Source: Gerris lacustris
Taxonomy: Eukaryota; Arthropoda; Insecta; Hemiptera; Gerridae
Reading direction: 5' to 3'
Length of the DNA: 64,000 nt
Assembly: GCA_951217055.1 (NCBI GenBank)
Contig: OX578282.1
Location: forward strand, 14,323,877-14,387,876
This document shows, one piece after another, positions 24,854 to 35,838 of the stretch; the first letter of the stretch is position 1; every line of letters starts with the position of its first letter. Under the pieces are notes generated by a model, which made no database searches, was not told the origin of the DNA, and was given only the letters and a program-made list of their open reading frames with translations. Position numbers and translations under genes: made by a program.

Positions 24854-25990
24854 AAGTTAACGTGTTTTAACGTTCGGTTTCGAGCAAATTTAGACAATCA
24901 TTTAAACTGTTACTCGAGGTACTCAATTTATCGCAAGCATAAATATAGTGAATACGTAATTAGAATCTGTTAACATGGTAGAATAGTCATTGCAATTTTT
25001 ACACAACTTATAATAATCGCATCTTACAATAGACACCTCCTCTATCAAAAGAGGTAAGCAATATACTAATGTAATTTTCCTCTTAAAAGCTCTTTGTGTT
25101 CGTCATTATCTCTAAAGTCTCACCCACACAGAATCGGCAATGAAAAGCGTCTTTTCATTAAGGAAACATTAAAAATTCAATTATAATATAGGTAGCAAAA
25201 CTTTTCGGTAGAGAGTTGGTAGGATTAATTGTGAGTTAAAGAAGGCAATTAAGATTGGTAGGATTTATATGTAGTTCAAAGAAGACAATTATTGCCTCAA
25301 ATTCTTTATGTTTATTGTTGTTGTAAAAGGGAATAAATAAGTAATAATAATGGTCAAACTTCAATTTGAAACGGTAAAACAGAACTATGAATAAGATGGT
25401 CATAGTTTCAAGCGCGCTTCTGTATAAATGTTAATCCACTGATATTTCCCTTTTTGTTTTAGTTTCTCATATCAAACAGACACCTAATTATCACTGGCGT
25501 AACTGATTATTATGTGGCTTTTAATAATTTAAAGTTGAGTGTGTAAAAGTTTCAAGTTCGGTGATGTTAAACACTAAAAATTCATCTACATTTCAAAACA
25601 TAAATGCATTTGTGGAGATGTACACTGTTTAGACATATTACGAGTATAAACTCATCAAAGAATCCAGTTGTAGTTTTTCCCTTGTACCGGCGAGAATAGA
25701 AGTTTACCTACAAACTATTCTTATATCTAGCTTAATGCTAAAGTGTGTTCCTTTAACAAGCTTGGATAAAACGCACTAATTCTTAATCTGTTTTGGTGTG
25801 TAAATCACTAGTGATGCGGTGCATATAGAACTCGCGTAGATTGTGATCTTATATCACCCATACTATGTTCACAACCATAATAATTTTTCGGTGAAAACCT
25901 AACATATAATTTTACGTAACACAGCATATAAGAATAAGCTTATTTTTTAACACCCTCGCATAACCAGGCTAGAAGCATTTGTACATTATC
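24854..25990. other. stretch without a gene
   Basis: Nothing recognised. Confidence 0.4.
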
Positions 25991-27000
25991 TTTATTAGCT
26001 CGCTGCGCTCGCCTGTTTATACAGCATATTTATGTTATCTTTATTTAATAAGATTATTGCAGGCTCCCTACGCTCGCCTGTTATAAAATTATTAGTCCAT
26101 GATCATTATTTAATAATATTAATGCAGCCTCGCTACGCTCGCCTGGTTATACAGATTTGTACATAATCTTTACTTAATAAAATTATTGCAGGCTCGCTAC
26201 GCTCGCCTGTTTATTTAGCATTTTTATATTATCTTTATTTAATAATATTATTGCAGGCTCGCTACGCTCGCCTGTTATAAAAGTATTTGTCCAAATCTTT
26301 TTAATAATATTAATGCAGGCTCGCTACGCTCGCCTGTTTATATGGCATTTTTATATTATCTTTATTCAATAATATTATTGCAGGCTCGCTGCGCTCGCCT
26401 GTTTATACAGCATTTCTACATAATCTTAACTTAATAATATTAATGCAGCCTCGCTACGCTCGCTTGGTTATACAGCATTTGTACATAATCTTTACTTAAT
26501 AAAATTATTGCAGGCTCGCTGCGCTCGCCTGTTTATTTAGCATTTTTATATTATCTTTATTTAATAATATTATTGCAGGCTCGCTACGCTCGCCTGTTAT
26601 GAAAGTATTTGTCCAAATCTTTTTAATAATATTAATGCAGGCTCGCTACGCTCGCCTGTTTATATAGCATTTTTATATTATCTTTATTTAATTATATAAT
26701 TGCAGGCTCGCTACGCTCGCCTGTTATAAAAGTATTTGTCTAAATCTTTTTAATAATATTAATGCAGGCTCGCTACGCTCGCCTGTTTATACAGCATTTG
26801 TAGTAAATACTTTATTAAATAAAATGATTGCAGGATCACTACGCTCGTTTTTGTAAGTATTTGTACATAATGATTATATAATAAAATTAATACTGGCTTG
26901 CTACGCTCGCCTGCTTATAAAGTACCTATTTATGAATAATAATAATTTAATAAAATTAATACATGCTCGCAGTGCTCGCCTTTTTATACAGTATTTGTAC
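25990..27000 (+). repeat. tandem array of 62-65 bp units
   Basis: About 16 units, each with GGCTCGCTACGCTCGCC in an AT-rich background. Cores start at about 25998, 26063, 26128, 26192, 26257, 26319, 26384, 26449, 26514, 26579, 26641, 26706, 26768, 26834, 26896 and 26965. Most spacings are 65; several are 62, belonging to a second unit type (with TATTTGTCCAAATCT) that recurs at intervals, a higher-order pattern. The last three units are divergent. Confidence 0.9.
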
Positions 27001-27002
27001 AT

Positions 27003-27640
27003 AATCTTTAGCCTTTAAAATACCTTGAAACGATTTATAACATGTCATGGAGACTAAAACTTTTTTTAGTTTTCGTTATATTGGCCGCCATTTTGAAAAT
27101 ACTATGTTTGAAATTTAAATAGTTAAATATTCCTTTCCTAGACTTCAAGAGCTTTAAATTGATGTACAACATGTCATACTGACTAAAAACTTTTTGTTTA
27201 GTCGTCTGCTATATTGGCCGCCATCTTAAAAATATGAACTGTGAAATTTTATTATTTACATATTCTTTTTCTACTCTTAAAGACCTTTAAAACGATGTAT
27301 AACACATTATGCTGGCTTAAGCTTTTTTTTTTAGTCGTCCACTATATTGGCCGCCATCTTGAAAATATGAACTGTGAAATTTTATTAATTAGATATTATT
27401 TTTCTTCTCTTTAAGACCTTTAAAACGATGTATAACACATTATGCTGGCTAAAACTTTTTTTTTAGTCGTCCACAATATTGGCCGCCATATTGAAAAGAT
27501 TAAATGTGAAATTTTAGTAGTTACAAATTCTTTTTCTTCTCTTAAAGACCTTTAAAACGATGTATAATACATTATACTGACTAAAACTTTTTTTTTTAGT
27601 CGTCCGCCATTTTGGGCGCCATCTTGAAAATAGTTAGTGT
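27003..27640 (+). repeat. tandem array of about 133-bp units
   Basis: Five units with TTGGCCGCCATCTTGAAAAT at spacings of 132-134 bp (27083, 27216, 27349, 27481, 27615), each with an AAACTTTTTTTTAGTCGTC lead and an AAGACCTTTAAAACGATGTA end. It directly follows the 62-65 bp array. Confidence 0.9.
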
Positions 27641-27840
27641 GGAATTTCCAAAAACTATACACTTCTCACAAATGCTAAGATGCATATATGTGCCAAATTT
27701 TGTTGAAAATTATCAATTTTTACTCCAGTTATCGTTTATCGTTAGACAAACAAACCCACAAACACACAAACTTTTTAAATCCCAAGTCTCTGAAATGAAG
27801 AACTCACTGCGCTCGTTCAATAATTTTTCATCATAATAAG
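27641..27840 (+). repeat. unique tail following the two arrays
   Basis: Contains GTGCCAAATTTTGTTGAAAA, GACAAACAAACCCACAAACA and a final CACTGCGCTCGTTC echoing the first array's motif, so the arrays and tail may be parts of one element about 1.85 kb long. Confidence 0.5.
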
Positions 27841-28800
27841 TAATAAAGAATACTCTATCTCTATACGTATTCAACTGAATCCTCAAATATTTATCTATAA
27901 AAAAGTTGGAATTGTAATTTTGTACATTCGTTAAATTCAATTCTACTGATTTTTGTGAATGAAGAATAAGAATATATCTCAATAGACGTCAATAAAAGTA
28001 AAACGTTTAATCGATTTCTAAATCGTTAATGTGAATTAAAACTTCGTTAGTGTAATATGAAAATGTGTGCAGTAGGTACTTTACTTCTGTAATTACGATG
28101 TCAGTATATAAGAATTCGGTAAAACTGAAGAATACGGTGATGTGTGCTGTTTATGGAAGGGGTTAGGAAAGTGGGCGGGCCTCACTCGAATGTATTATTT
28201 TGACAAAGATATAAACTCTCTTATGTACAATTGTACAAATCATAGATATATAATCTTTCGAATGTATAAATCATACAAAACTATTTAACAAAGGGATATA
28301 ATCTCTCAAGTGATTAGAATTGATCAAGCAAAATTGTGATGCAAAACTTTAAGCAAAGAATTCTCACTTTGTGTATAAGAATAAAGAACAAGAAGAACAT
28401 TAAAAATTAAAGAACAGGGAGTAGAGAAAGAAAGTGATGACAGCATTTCTAATGATATCAAAGTGCCAAAGATAATGAAAGAGAAAGAGTAACTGAAAAA
28501 ACATCTGGGCAATTTTATAATCGAGGAAACACAACGAAGCGGATAGCGGATGTATTTATAATCTTCGCATTTTATAAAAGTAAGTTTGTGTTATTTTTCA
28601 AAAATTACTTCTGATTCCGAAATAGAATTTGATTAATTATATAGTTGTACCAAGAGTTAAAGCATTTTTTGGGTTAAAATAAAAATGTAAAATGAAAATA
28701 AAAATTACTTTCTTTAATTATCATGAAAATGTTTTGTTTATGAGCTAAATATTTATCTGCGATATTAATCATGTGATGCTGTCTCGTTGAGTATTAAGTC
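27841..28800. other. AT-rich stretch without a gene
   Basis: Nothing recognised. Confidence 0.4.
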
Positions 28801-28842
28801 AGTACATTATAAAATGTTATTTTTCTAAAAGAAGATAAGTCG

Positions 28843-29037
28843 AGGGGGATCAGCTGGTTGATGAATGTGCTCAACCTTGCCCTGGTGAACTCTAAACTAA
28901 CAACAGTACAGAGGTTTGCTAGACCCAATGACTCCGTGACCTTGACCCCCAACAACGCTACCCTAGCTTTATACAAATCTCTTTACGTACCACCTAAATG
29001 CTACTTCACATTCAACCACCGTCGTAAAATAAAATAA
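28843..29037 (+). other. unexplained ORF fragment
   Basis: A plus-strand frame without ATG at its start reads GISWLMNVLNLALVNSK, LTTVQRFARPNDSVTL and PPKCYFTFNHRRKIK before TAA. Composition is less AT-rich than the surroundings and the residue mix looks protein-like, but no family is recognised. It lies between the satellite arrays and the Gypsy/BEL cluster and may be transposon-derived. Confidence 0.3.
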
Positions 29038-29435
29038 GGGGTCATGTGATTACAAATGAAGAATAGAACACAATTAATAAGAAAAAGAATAAAACGCTTA
29101 CTGGTTGAAGACATGTCTGGAGCACGGCGGTAGTAAGGTTGAGGTGGATGAAGGTGGGGGCCCCTGATGTCTTCTTTGCCTGCGTATCACGGAATTTAAG
29201 CACTGTTCGTAACAAAACTACCGACTAATTAGAAAAGAAAAGAACTCTACTCCGTAAAAGAAAATACGCTAAACGCAAGGTAGATACGTGAAAATAATAC
29301 GTTAAAGCGACAGTCTGACCTACGGACACCACGTCAAAAGACCAACTTAAAACTTAAAAAAACGAGATGGCCGATGTGACGATATCTCAGCGCCCCATCG
29401 ACCTTATCAAAATCATAACAATGAATAAACACTAT
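29038..29435. other. left flank of the Gypsy insertion
   Basis: Contains GTCTGACCTACGGACACC and GCCGATGTGACGATATCTCA (29300-29392), duplicated at 29523-29620 inside the Gypsy 3' LTR. Possibly downstream sequence of the BEL element at 36145-37400, now split off by the Gypsy insertion. The last five bases, ACTAT, are the Gypsy target duplication. Confidence 0.5.
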
Positions 29436-29935
29436 TGTTTGATCAGTTACTTAGTCATTAAACATTAATTATATTGGTAATTAATAAAGAAAGCCAAGTT
29501 ATTATAACTGTCACATAAATGTTGACCGTCTGACCTATGGACACCGGACACCGACACCACGTCTAAAGACTAAAGTCCAACTAAAAACGAGATGGCCGAT
29601 GTGACGGTATCTCAGCGCCATTATAAAAACAGTGTTTACATAATTTAAAAAACAAAATAAAATATTAAATTAATTAATAAAGAAATAATTAAATTATCAA
29701 TTAAATTTATTAATTAAATTATAATTAATTTTTTTTTTAAAAGTAATTAATTTAATTAATTATTATAATTAATTAAATTATTAATTAAATTAATTAATAA
29801 AGAAAGCTAAGTTATCATAACTGTCACATACATGTTAAAGTTTGTTTTTATAAAAAAGTTTTATATAAAAGTTTTCATAATTTAAAAAACAAATAAAATA
29901 AAATATTAAATAAATTAAATATAACTTTCTCAACA
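29436..29935 (-). repeat. Gypsy 3' LTR, enlarged and rearranged
   Basis: 500 bp against 221 for its partner. Both ends match the 5' LTR, but the interior holds a copy of outside flanking sequence (29523-29620, matching 29300-29392), a second partial LTR segment, and an expanded (TTAATTAAA)n tract at 29660-29810. Confidence 0.8.
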
Positions 29936-30055
29936 TCCTTTCTTTCTTAACAAATGAAAATTAAATATATAAACTAAGCTGAGAACAGAAACAAAGTTTA
30001 AGATTGATACCTACAAGGTTTTTTAATTTTAGACCGATCTCTCAAGTCATAACGT

Positions 30056-30442
30056 TTAGGACTTAGGAGACTCTATACTTGTAGTAACAGGCGTAGATGG
30101 CTGAGTAGAGTGAGAGGTTGATTCAGATGCTTCATTGTGATTGACTGCAGCTGCAGCCGATGATGCAGCATCACTTTCCACTCTAATTAAATGCTCTCTG
30201 ATTCTTCTGTACGATGGACCTTCTTCAGATTGAATGACATATGACCTAGGAGCATCCAAACATTTTTTAATGTTCCTTTTTTCCACTTGTTATTTGTCCT
30301 AAAGAGCACTTTATCCTTTCTTTTACAGGTGTTAAGTTTCTAGCTGTTCTATTATACCAGTCACTTTGCTTACGATGCATCTTTGCAATTATCTTGCTTA
30401 CGATGCATACATTCTGTTTAAGTTTAAGTTCTGAAGGTTTAA
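30056..30442 (-). pseudogene. Gypsy pol C-terminus
   Basis: After the TTAA insertion the same frame resumes with KPSELKLKQNVC and QSDWYNRTARNL. After one shift, CLDAPRSYVIQSEEGPSYRR and REHLIRVE follow, the C-terminal domain typical of K02A2.6-type Gypsy integrases, then an Ala/Ser/Thr-rich tail ending at 30056. Confidence 0.8.
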
Positions 30443-30654
30443 CCCTGCCCCCTAACCTTAACCTTTTACCCTCGTATGCGATCGTGAAGGGTACCCCATC
30501 CTTCTGCAGTGCTTGCACCGGTTAGTAACACACCTGCTAATGTAGCGGTAGAAGTCATTTTGAGCATACACTCGTTTTCTGGCAAATTCCCGACAAAGCT
30601 ACTTCGTCGATTCAACTAACGTTTAGTAATAAACGTAGGGAATTACTAGGTCGT

Positions 30655-30810
30655 TGAATGAGCCTATAGCCTGGGAAAATGGGCCTAGGGGTAAGGGGCA
30701 ATGGGCCTAGGGTAATTGGCCTTGGGCCAGAGATCAATGCCGATAATTTGGGGCCTGGAGCACTTAGCAAAGGGCCTAGGGCTTTTGGCCTGGGGCATGG
30801 GACCTGGTGC
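30655..30810. repeat. GGGCCTAGGG low-complexity repeat
   Basis: Irregular repeats of GGGCCTAGGG/TTGGCCTGGGGC of 10-20 bp; it generates spurious Pro/Gly/Leu-rich ORFs on both strands. Confidence 0.7.
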
Positions 30811-30981
30811 ATTAATGTTCACTCAATTTCAGATTCTTCTGATGTTCCTACTAAGTTATTTGTCATCAAATGTCTCTAAAAGATTTAATAATGAGTTCTT
30901 AATAGTTTTCTCTTTATAAAAGTGTAGTTTCAACCCAAAAAATGTATTTTCTGCATATGTTAGTCGAATCAACAAAGGTTT

Positions 30982-31214
30982 AGGCCGCTCCCTGACTTGT
31001 TGGTACGATATCGGTGTGGTATAGGTAAGCTAGTATGCTGATGCGGTAAGATTCTTTACCAAGCGCCTATATCTTACCGATTCGGTACAAATTCTTTACC
31101 ACGCGGTAAGGAATCAGTATACCGAGAGTATATCGATATAGGCGCTCGGTAAAGAATCTTACCGCATTGGCATACTAGCTTACCGATTCCGTACCGACAA
31201 GTCAGGGAAGGCCT
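30982..31214. mobile_element. palindromic MITE nested in the TTAA insertion
   Basis: 233 bp, nearly all inverted repeat: AGGCCGCTCCCTGACTTGT on the left and its inverse with few changes on the right, through ATGCGGTAAGATTCTTTACC. A flanking TTA on both sides is possible. Third level of nesting (MITE in TTAA element in Gypsy). Confidence 0.8.
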
Positions 31215-31260
31215 TTAGTAATACCAGCCCTCCCATCCATTTACCATTAGTATTTAAGGG

Positions 31261-32078
31261 TTAACTACAGTTGTTTTCAGATGACCTTCAGTCTTAATCA
31301 TATTATCTCTAAGCCTCCTACTCATAGGAATTTGTGCAGGAGACAAGTTCAGTTCAGCAATGGGAGTGTTCCTAAACTAACATCAACTCGTGTATACTAC
31401 GTTTGGTTAATTCTGATTTCTTTAACATCTTCTTAGTTGATTTAACAGCTGATTCTGCCTGCCCATTACTTTTTGGAAAGTTAGAGCTTAAGTATTGGGG
31501 AATACTATATCATGACGGTCCAAGTAATTTTTAAACTCTATTCTGTTAAAGGGAACATTGTCACTTATAATCTTCTCTGGGTATCCATGGTAAGAAAATA
31601 TTACTTTTAATTTATTAATTATTTCCTGAACAGATTTGTTTCTTATAGGCAATAGCTCAAGCCACTTTGAAGTGTAATCTACAACTACTAGATAACTTTT
31701 ACCATTATAATCTAGTATATCCATTCCAAGTTTTCTCCACGGTAATTCTGGTACGGGGTGATTAATCAAAGGCATCTTACAGTTCTGAGGTCTTAATTGT
31801 TGGCATACTTCAAAGTTTAAGATCATTTCTTTTATATCCTGTGGCATGCCAGGCCAGTACAAGGATTCTTTAATTTTGAGTTTAGTTCTAGTGATACCTT
31901 GGTGACCTTCATGGGCTGTTTTTAGAATAACTGACTGAAATGATAAAGGAATCACTAAACGATCTTCATAAAAAATTAATTCATCGTAAATTGTTAAAAA
32001 ATCTTTCAGGGCAAAAAATGTATTCTCTGCCGATGACAAGTAATTCTTATCTGGCCATCCATTCTTTAAATAATTCAT
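31261..32078 (-). pseudogene. Gypsy pol: integrase zinc-binding and catalytic core
   Basis: HEGHQGITRTKLKIKESLYW begins the H2C2 zinc-binding part; its expected first Cys is replaced (NFEVCQQ instead of NC..CQ). The core has catalytic Asp in WRKLGMDILDY and KIISDNVPF. A one-base shift at about 31490 separates these from SNGQAESAVKS, which has the catalytic Glu. The frame then runs to the TTAA insertion at 31261. Confidence 0.87.
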
Positions 32079-32103
32079 AATTTTGTTTAATACTTTATCT
32101 TCT

Positions 32104-32640
32104 TTAGTAATCTTTTTTTAGTTCGTTCAATCTACGTTCTGAAATAGAGAGTTTTCTTTTTACTTCATGAATTACAAAGTTTAGTTCTAAGTCTTCTTGG
32201 CCAGCAGTTTTTAATGCAGCTCGAGAGAAAGCATCTGCTATTAGCATATCTTTACACGGTAAGTAGGTTATTTTTACGTCATATTTCATGATGCGTAAGT
32301 ACATTCTTTGTAATCTACTTGGTATTTTACTAAATTCTTTATTTTGTATACATACCAACGGATTGTGATCAGTCTGTAGAATCACATGGCTACCATAAAT
32401 AAAATAATGCCATTTCTCTAATGCGAAGACTATAGCCAAACGTTCTTTTTCTATTATTGCATACCTTTTTTCAGTCGGAGTCAATGTTCTCAAGGCATAA
32501 GCCACTACTGGTTGTCCATCTCGTATCAGCACTGCCCCTGATCCTTCATTACAAGCATCCGTCTCAATATAAAATTGAGATTCTTCATTACAATGAGATA
32601 AAGTTGGAGCTTGACTTATTAACAATTTCAACAGGTTAAC
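32104..32640 (-). pseudogene. Gypsy pol: RNase H
   Basis: FYIETDACNEGSGAVL carries the first catalytic Asp; IIEKERLAIVFALEKW carries the catalytic Glu; LQTDHNPL carries the second Asp. The domain is intact from residue 1 to about 130 of this frame and continues into the connecting region before integrase. It is one frame off the preceding RT block. Confidence 0.87.
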
Positions 32641-33962
32641 AGCTTTATTATGTTCATCTGTCCATTTCCAATCTGATTAATTTTTTGTAAGTTCTCTTAG
32701 TGGAGCTGATACCTGAGAGAGATTAGGTATGAATTTACCCAAATATTTTACTATACCCAGTAATCTTAATAATTCCATATTATTTTCAGGATTTTTCATA
32801 TTTACAATAGCTTCAGTCCGTTTAGGATCGACTTAAACCCCATCTTTAGAGACTATATGCCCAAGTAGTTTTACATTTATATTGAAATTTGTACACATAC
32901 ATTTATATTAAAAGTTATTCCGTTATCTCTGGCTCTTTTCAATACGGCTGTCACTGTAGCTTCATGATTTTCTTCAGAAGTCGCTATAAAAATATCATCA
33001 ATATAAATATCTTTACTCCTTTTATATCACTAAAGGTTTCCATATTCTTCTTTTGAAAAGCTCCACTTGCTATTTTGATCCCATAAGGCAGTCTTAAATA
33101 GCAAAATTACCCTAGTGCTAAACAATACCATTTTTGACGTTTCATCATCTAATACTACTTGATTAAAACTTACTTTCATATCTAATAAAGTATAACACGA
33201 TGTACTATCTAAATCACTTAATATTTCATCTTGTGTAGGAATATGATACATATCTTGTACAATAAACTAATTTAGATACCTTGGATCTAAACATATTCTT
33301 ACATTTTTATCTGGTTTTTCAGCTATAACCAATGGATGAGACTAATCAGTTGGGACATTCATAGGTTTAATAACTTTTTCTTTAACTAGCCTATCTAAGG
33401 ATTCTTTAACTCTTGGCAATAAGGATTTTGGAATTTTTCTTTCAGGAAATATTCTTGGCATAGTATTTTCTTTTAGTTTAATATGGTTCGGCTGACCAGG
33501 GAATTTACCAATACCTTCAAAAACCGGTTTAAACTTTCTTACAAGATCTTCTTTAGTTTGAATTTTACCTTGTTGAACCGCATCTATTCTTTTAATTAAA
33601 TCAAATTTAATGCTTGATGTTAAACCTAAAAAAGGTTTAGATGGAACATCCATTATTGTATACTTTACACTAAAATATTTTCCTCTTATCAAAGTTTTAA
33701 GGCTTATTTTTCCTAAAGATTTTAATTTATGATTACCGAAGGCAACAATATTGTCATTTGTAGACCTCATCGCAGGTATCTTACCGTTAAATATATTTTT
33801 TAGTATTTTTAAAGGAATAATATTTATGTCTGCTCCGGAATCAATTATAAATCTAATCGTAGTATCATTTATCCAAGCTGTTTGTACCCAATGGTTCTTT
33901 ACCTCGTGATTACAAACTTCATTTATGAGTAACTTCTTTTCAGTATCAGAACTCTCATCCAA
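32640..33962 (-). pseudogene. Gypsy pol: protease and reverse transcriptase
   Basis: The 33962-33342 frame holds the aspartic protease (RFIIDSGADINIIP, active-site DSG) and the start of RT. The 33251-33030 frame gives the first catalytic Asp block (LLDMKVSFNQVVLD), and the YIDD active site lies near 32995 in another frame. Several frameshifts and stops separate these blocks, so RT is not expressible. Confidence 0.85.
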
Positions 33963-34008
33963 TCCAGAATTTCTCTTCTCTATACTATAATTCTTTATAT
34001 ATTTTCTA

Positions 34009-34595
34009 TTATTCTTCTGATTTTTTTCGTGGACACCTTATTGAAAAATTATTTTTAAAACCACAGTAAGAGAAAGTTCTTCCATAGGCAGGACATTGAG
34101 CTCTTACATGTTCCTGACCACATTTAAAACATTTATAAGAATTATCACTAGCACGAGGGTACGAGTTAGATTTTCTCGGAGGACTTCTAATCAAGTCCAC
34201 TTCCACATTATTGACAGGACCATCTTCTTTATTTTTCATCTCATGTAATTGGTTCTTAACAACTTCATAATTTAAGAAAGTTTTGAACGCTTTGTCAAAA
34301 GTTAAATCTTCTTCTGATAATAATTTACTTCTCAAAGCATCGTCATTAGTTTCTATAACGATTTTATCACGGACCATATTGTCCTTTTCTTTGAATTCGC
34401 AAGATTCGGCTAAATTTTTGAATGCCATAATAAACTGAGTACCGTTTTGATTACATTCTTGTTTATATTTGTAAACCTTAAATCTTTCAAAAACTACATT
34501 CTTTTTAGGTTCAAAATGTTTTACAACACTGTCAAATGTTTCTTTATCATCTTTGAAAGTGTTATAGATAGCTAAGGATTCTTTACCCATTAAAT
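34009..34595 (-). pseudogene. Gypsy gag, C-terminal part with zinc knuckle
   Basis: Continues Gag in frame after the insertion: GKESLAIYNTFKDD, then the helical capsid region and a CX2CX4HX4C zinc knuckle (CFKCGQEHVRAQC) followed by a degenerate second knuckle (CGFKNNFSIRC) without its His. Ends in a stop at 34009. Gag binds genomic RNA and builds the particle. Confidence 0.85.
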
Positions 34596-34599
34596 TTAA

Positions 34600-35574
34600 C
34601 CCTGCGGAGGGCGCACCTAAAATACTCCCGAGTCAGGGCGCCTGGGTCTGACAGACCCGTTAAAGTTTTCTTCATATTTGGGTAATTTAAATAAGGTGAA
34701 ATAATGAAAACAAATGTTGCAAAGAGCATTTTATTAATTAAGGTAACACTAATAAGCATTTTAGACACAATTTTTGACTTCAAATATTTAAACAAATTAA
34801 AATAGAACAAAATAATTTTAGGTGGTGGTTGTTTTGCTCAAGCTGTCGTCTGGTTTCTTCCGTATCTATGCAAAGAATCATGGTCAAAGTAATCTTCTTC
34901 TTGATCAGCTTCTGTCGACTCTACTCTTTCTTCTAACACGTCCACTGATATGTCGGATTCAGAGTCGTCCAAATCAATTTCATTATTTTGTTGAAAAAGC
35001 AATTCATAAAGTCTCTGAACACTTTCTTTATCTTCCAGATCAAATATAATTATTTTCTTATCCATTTCTGCAAAAATATAATTACTGTCCAAAAATTATC
35101 CTAAAAAACTATTGACACAACATTTACATAACATTTTATAAGCATGAAAAATTTGACAAACAACATCCAAATTCTTAGGGTAAAATGAGAACCACAAATG
35201 TGGCTCGCTACATAAATTATCAATATTTTTACTCACTATGCTGACTTATTAAAAATAGTATATAGTTGCAGAATATATATATTAACCATTTTTTTGACAA
35301 AAATTGCATACTTACTGTAATAAGTGAGTGAGCGGCAAGTGTACGAGTTAGGGCGCGATGGGTCTCAGCGACCCGGAGCGGATATCTAGAAGGAATAACA
35401 CTTGCTGTGAAGGCTTGAGCTACCACTGGAATGAAACTTAAGGCCGAATGAGACTCTTTGGACATTGGTGAAGAGGTATGGTGGTGATTCAGAGGTTTTA
35501 CACCCTTATCTCTACACAAAAACTCTATTAAAAAAACTCTCCGGGCCTCCCAGACCCGTGCGCCCTCCCCAGGG
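34600..35574 (-). mobile_element. piggyBac-type element inserted in gag
   Basis: 975 bp flanked by TTAA at 34596-34599 and 35575-35578, with termini CCCTGCGGAGGGCGCAC and GTGCGCCCTCCCCAGGG (inverted, one mismatch). Subterminal AGACCCG words occur at both ends. Removing it with one TTAA restores the gag frame. Non-autonomous: only the acidic start of a transposase is left. Confidence 0.92.
34838..35092 (-). pseudogene. piggyBac-like transposase, N-terminal remnant
   Basis: 84 codons rich in Asp/Glu/Ser (DLDDSESDISVDVLEER, ESTEADQEEDYFD), as in the disordered acidic N-terminus of piggyBac transposases. No catalytic DDD domain or C-terminal RING-like zinc finger follows; the element ends 240 bp further on. 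The assignment leans on the TTAA termini. Confidence 0.5.
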
Positions 35575-35577
35575 TTA

Positions 35578-35728
35578 ACAATGTCGCAACCTTTACTGTT
35601 CCGTCATCTTTGTTCAATTTAGATGCTATCATATAAATATAAAACTCATCATACCAATTTCTCCATTCTTTAGCCATATTACTGCTGCTAAAATTAACAC
35701 AATTCGGAGTTCTGATGTCTCTAGACAT
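35578..35728 (-). pseudogene. Gypsy gag, N-terminal part
   Basis: ATG at 35728 starts MSRDIRTPNCVNF; the WRNWYDEFYIYMIASKLN stretch matches the start of Gag in K02A2.6-type Gypsy elements. The frame is broken at the TTAA where the piggyBac-type element sits, and it resumes at 34595. Confidence 0.8.
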
Positions 35729-35838
35729 TGTTATTTATTTTATTTCGATAAATAATACTTAGAAAGAAAAACAAAACATCATACCAAATAAATCTTGTTG
35801 TGGGATGAACTATTATATCTTAATCACATCTGACACCA

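Larger units (their letters stand above)
30443..31260 (-). mobile_element. second TTAA-flanked insertion in Gypsy pol
   Basis: 818 bp flanked by TTAA at 30439-30442 and 31261-31264; termini are CCCT and AGGG only, so its inverted repeats are very short. Excision with one TTAA restores the pol frame exactly, which proves the boundaries. Inside are a GGGCCTAGGG-rich low-complexity stretch (30660-30805) and a further palindromic MITE. Confidence 0.8.

Noticed and set aside
25990..27000. CRISPR-like array of regularly spaced repeats
   Set aside because: The conserved part and the spacers are both repeated from unit to unit, the context is eukaryotic, and no cas genes exist; it is a satellite.
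30612..30919. Pro/Gly-rich ORFs on both strands
   Set aside because: They arise from the GGGCCTAGGG low-complexity repeat within a transposon.
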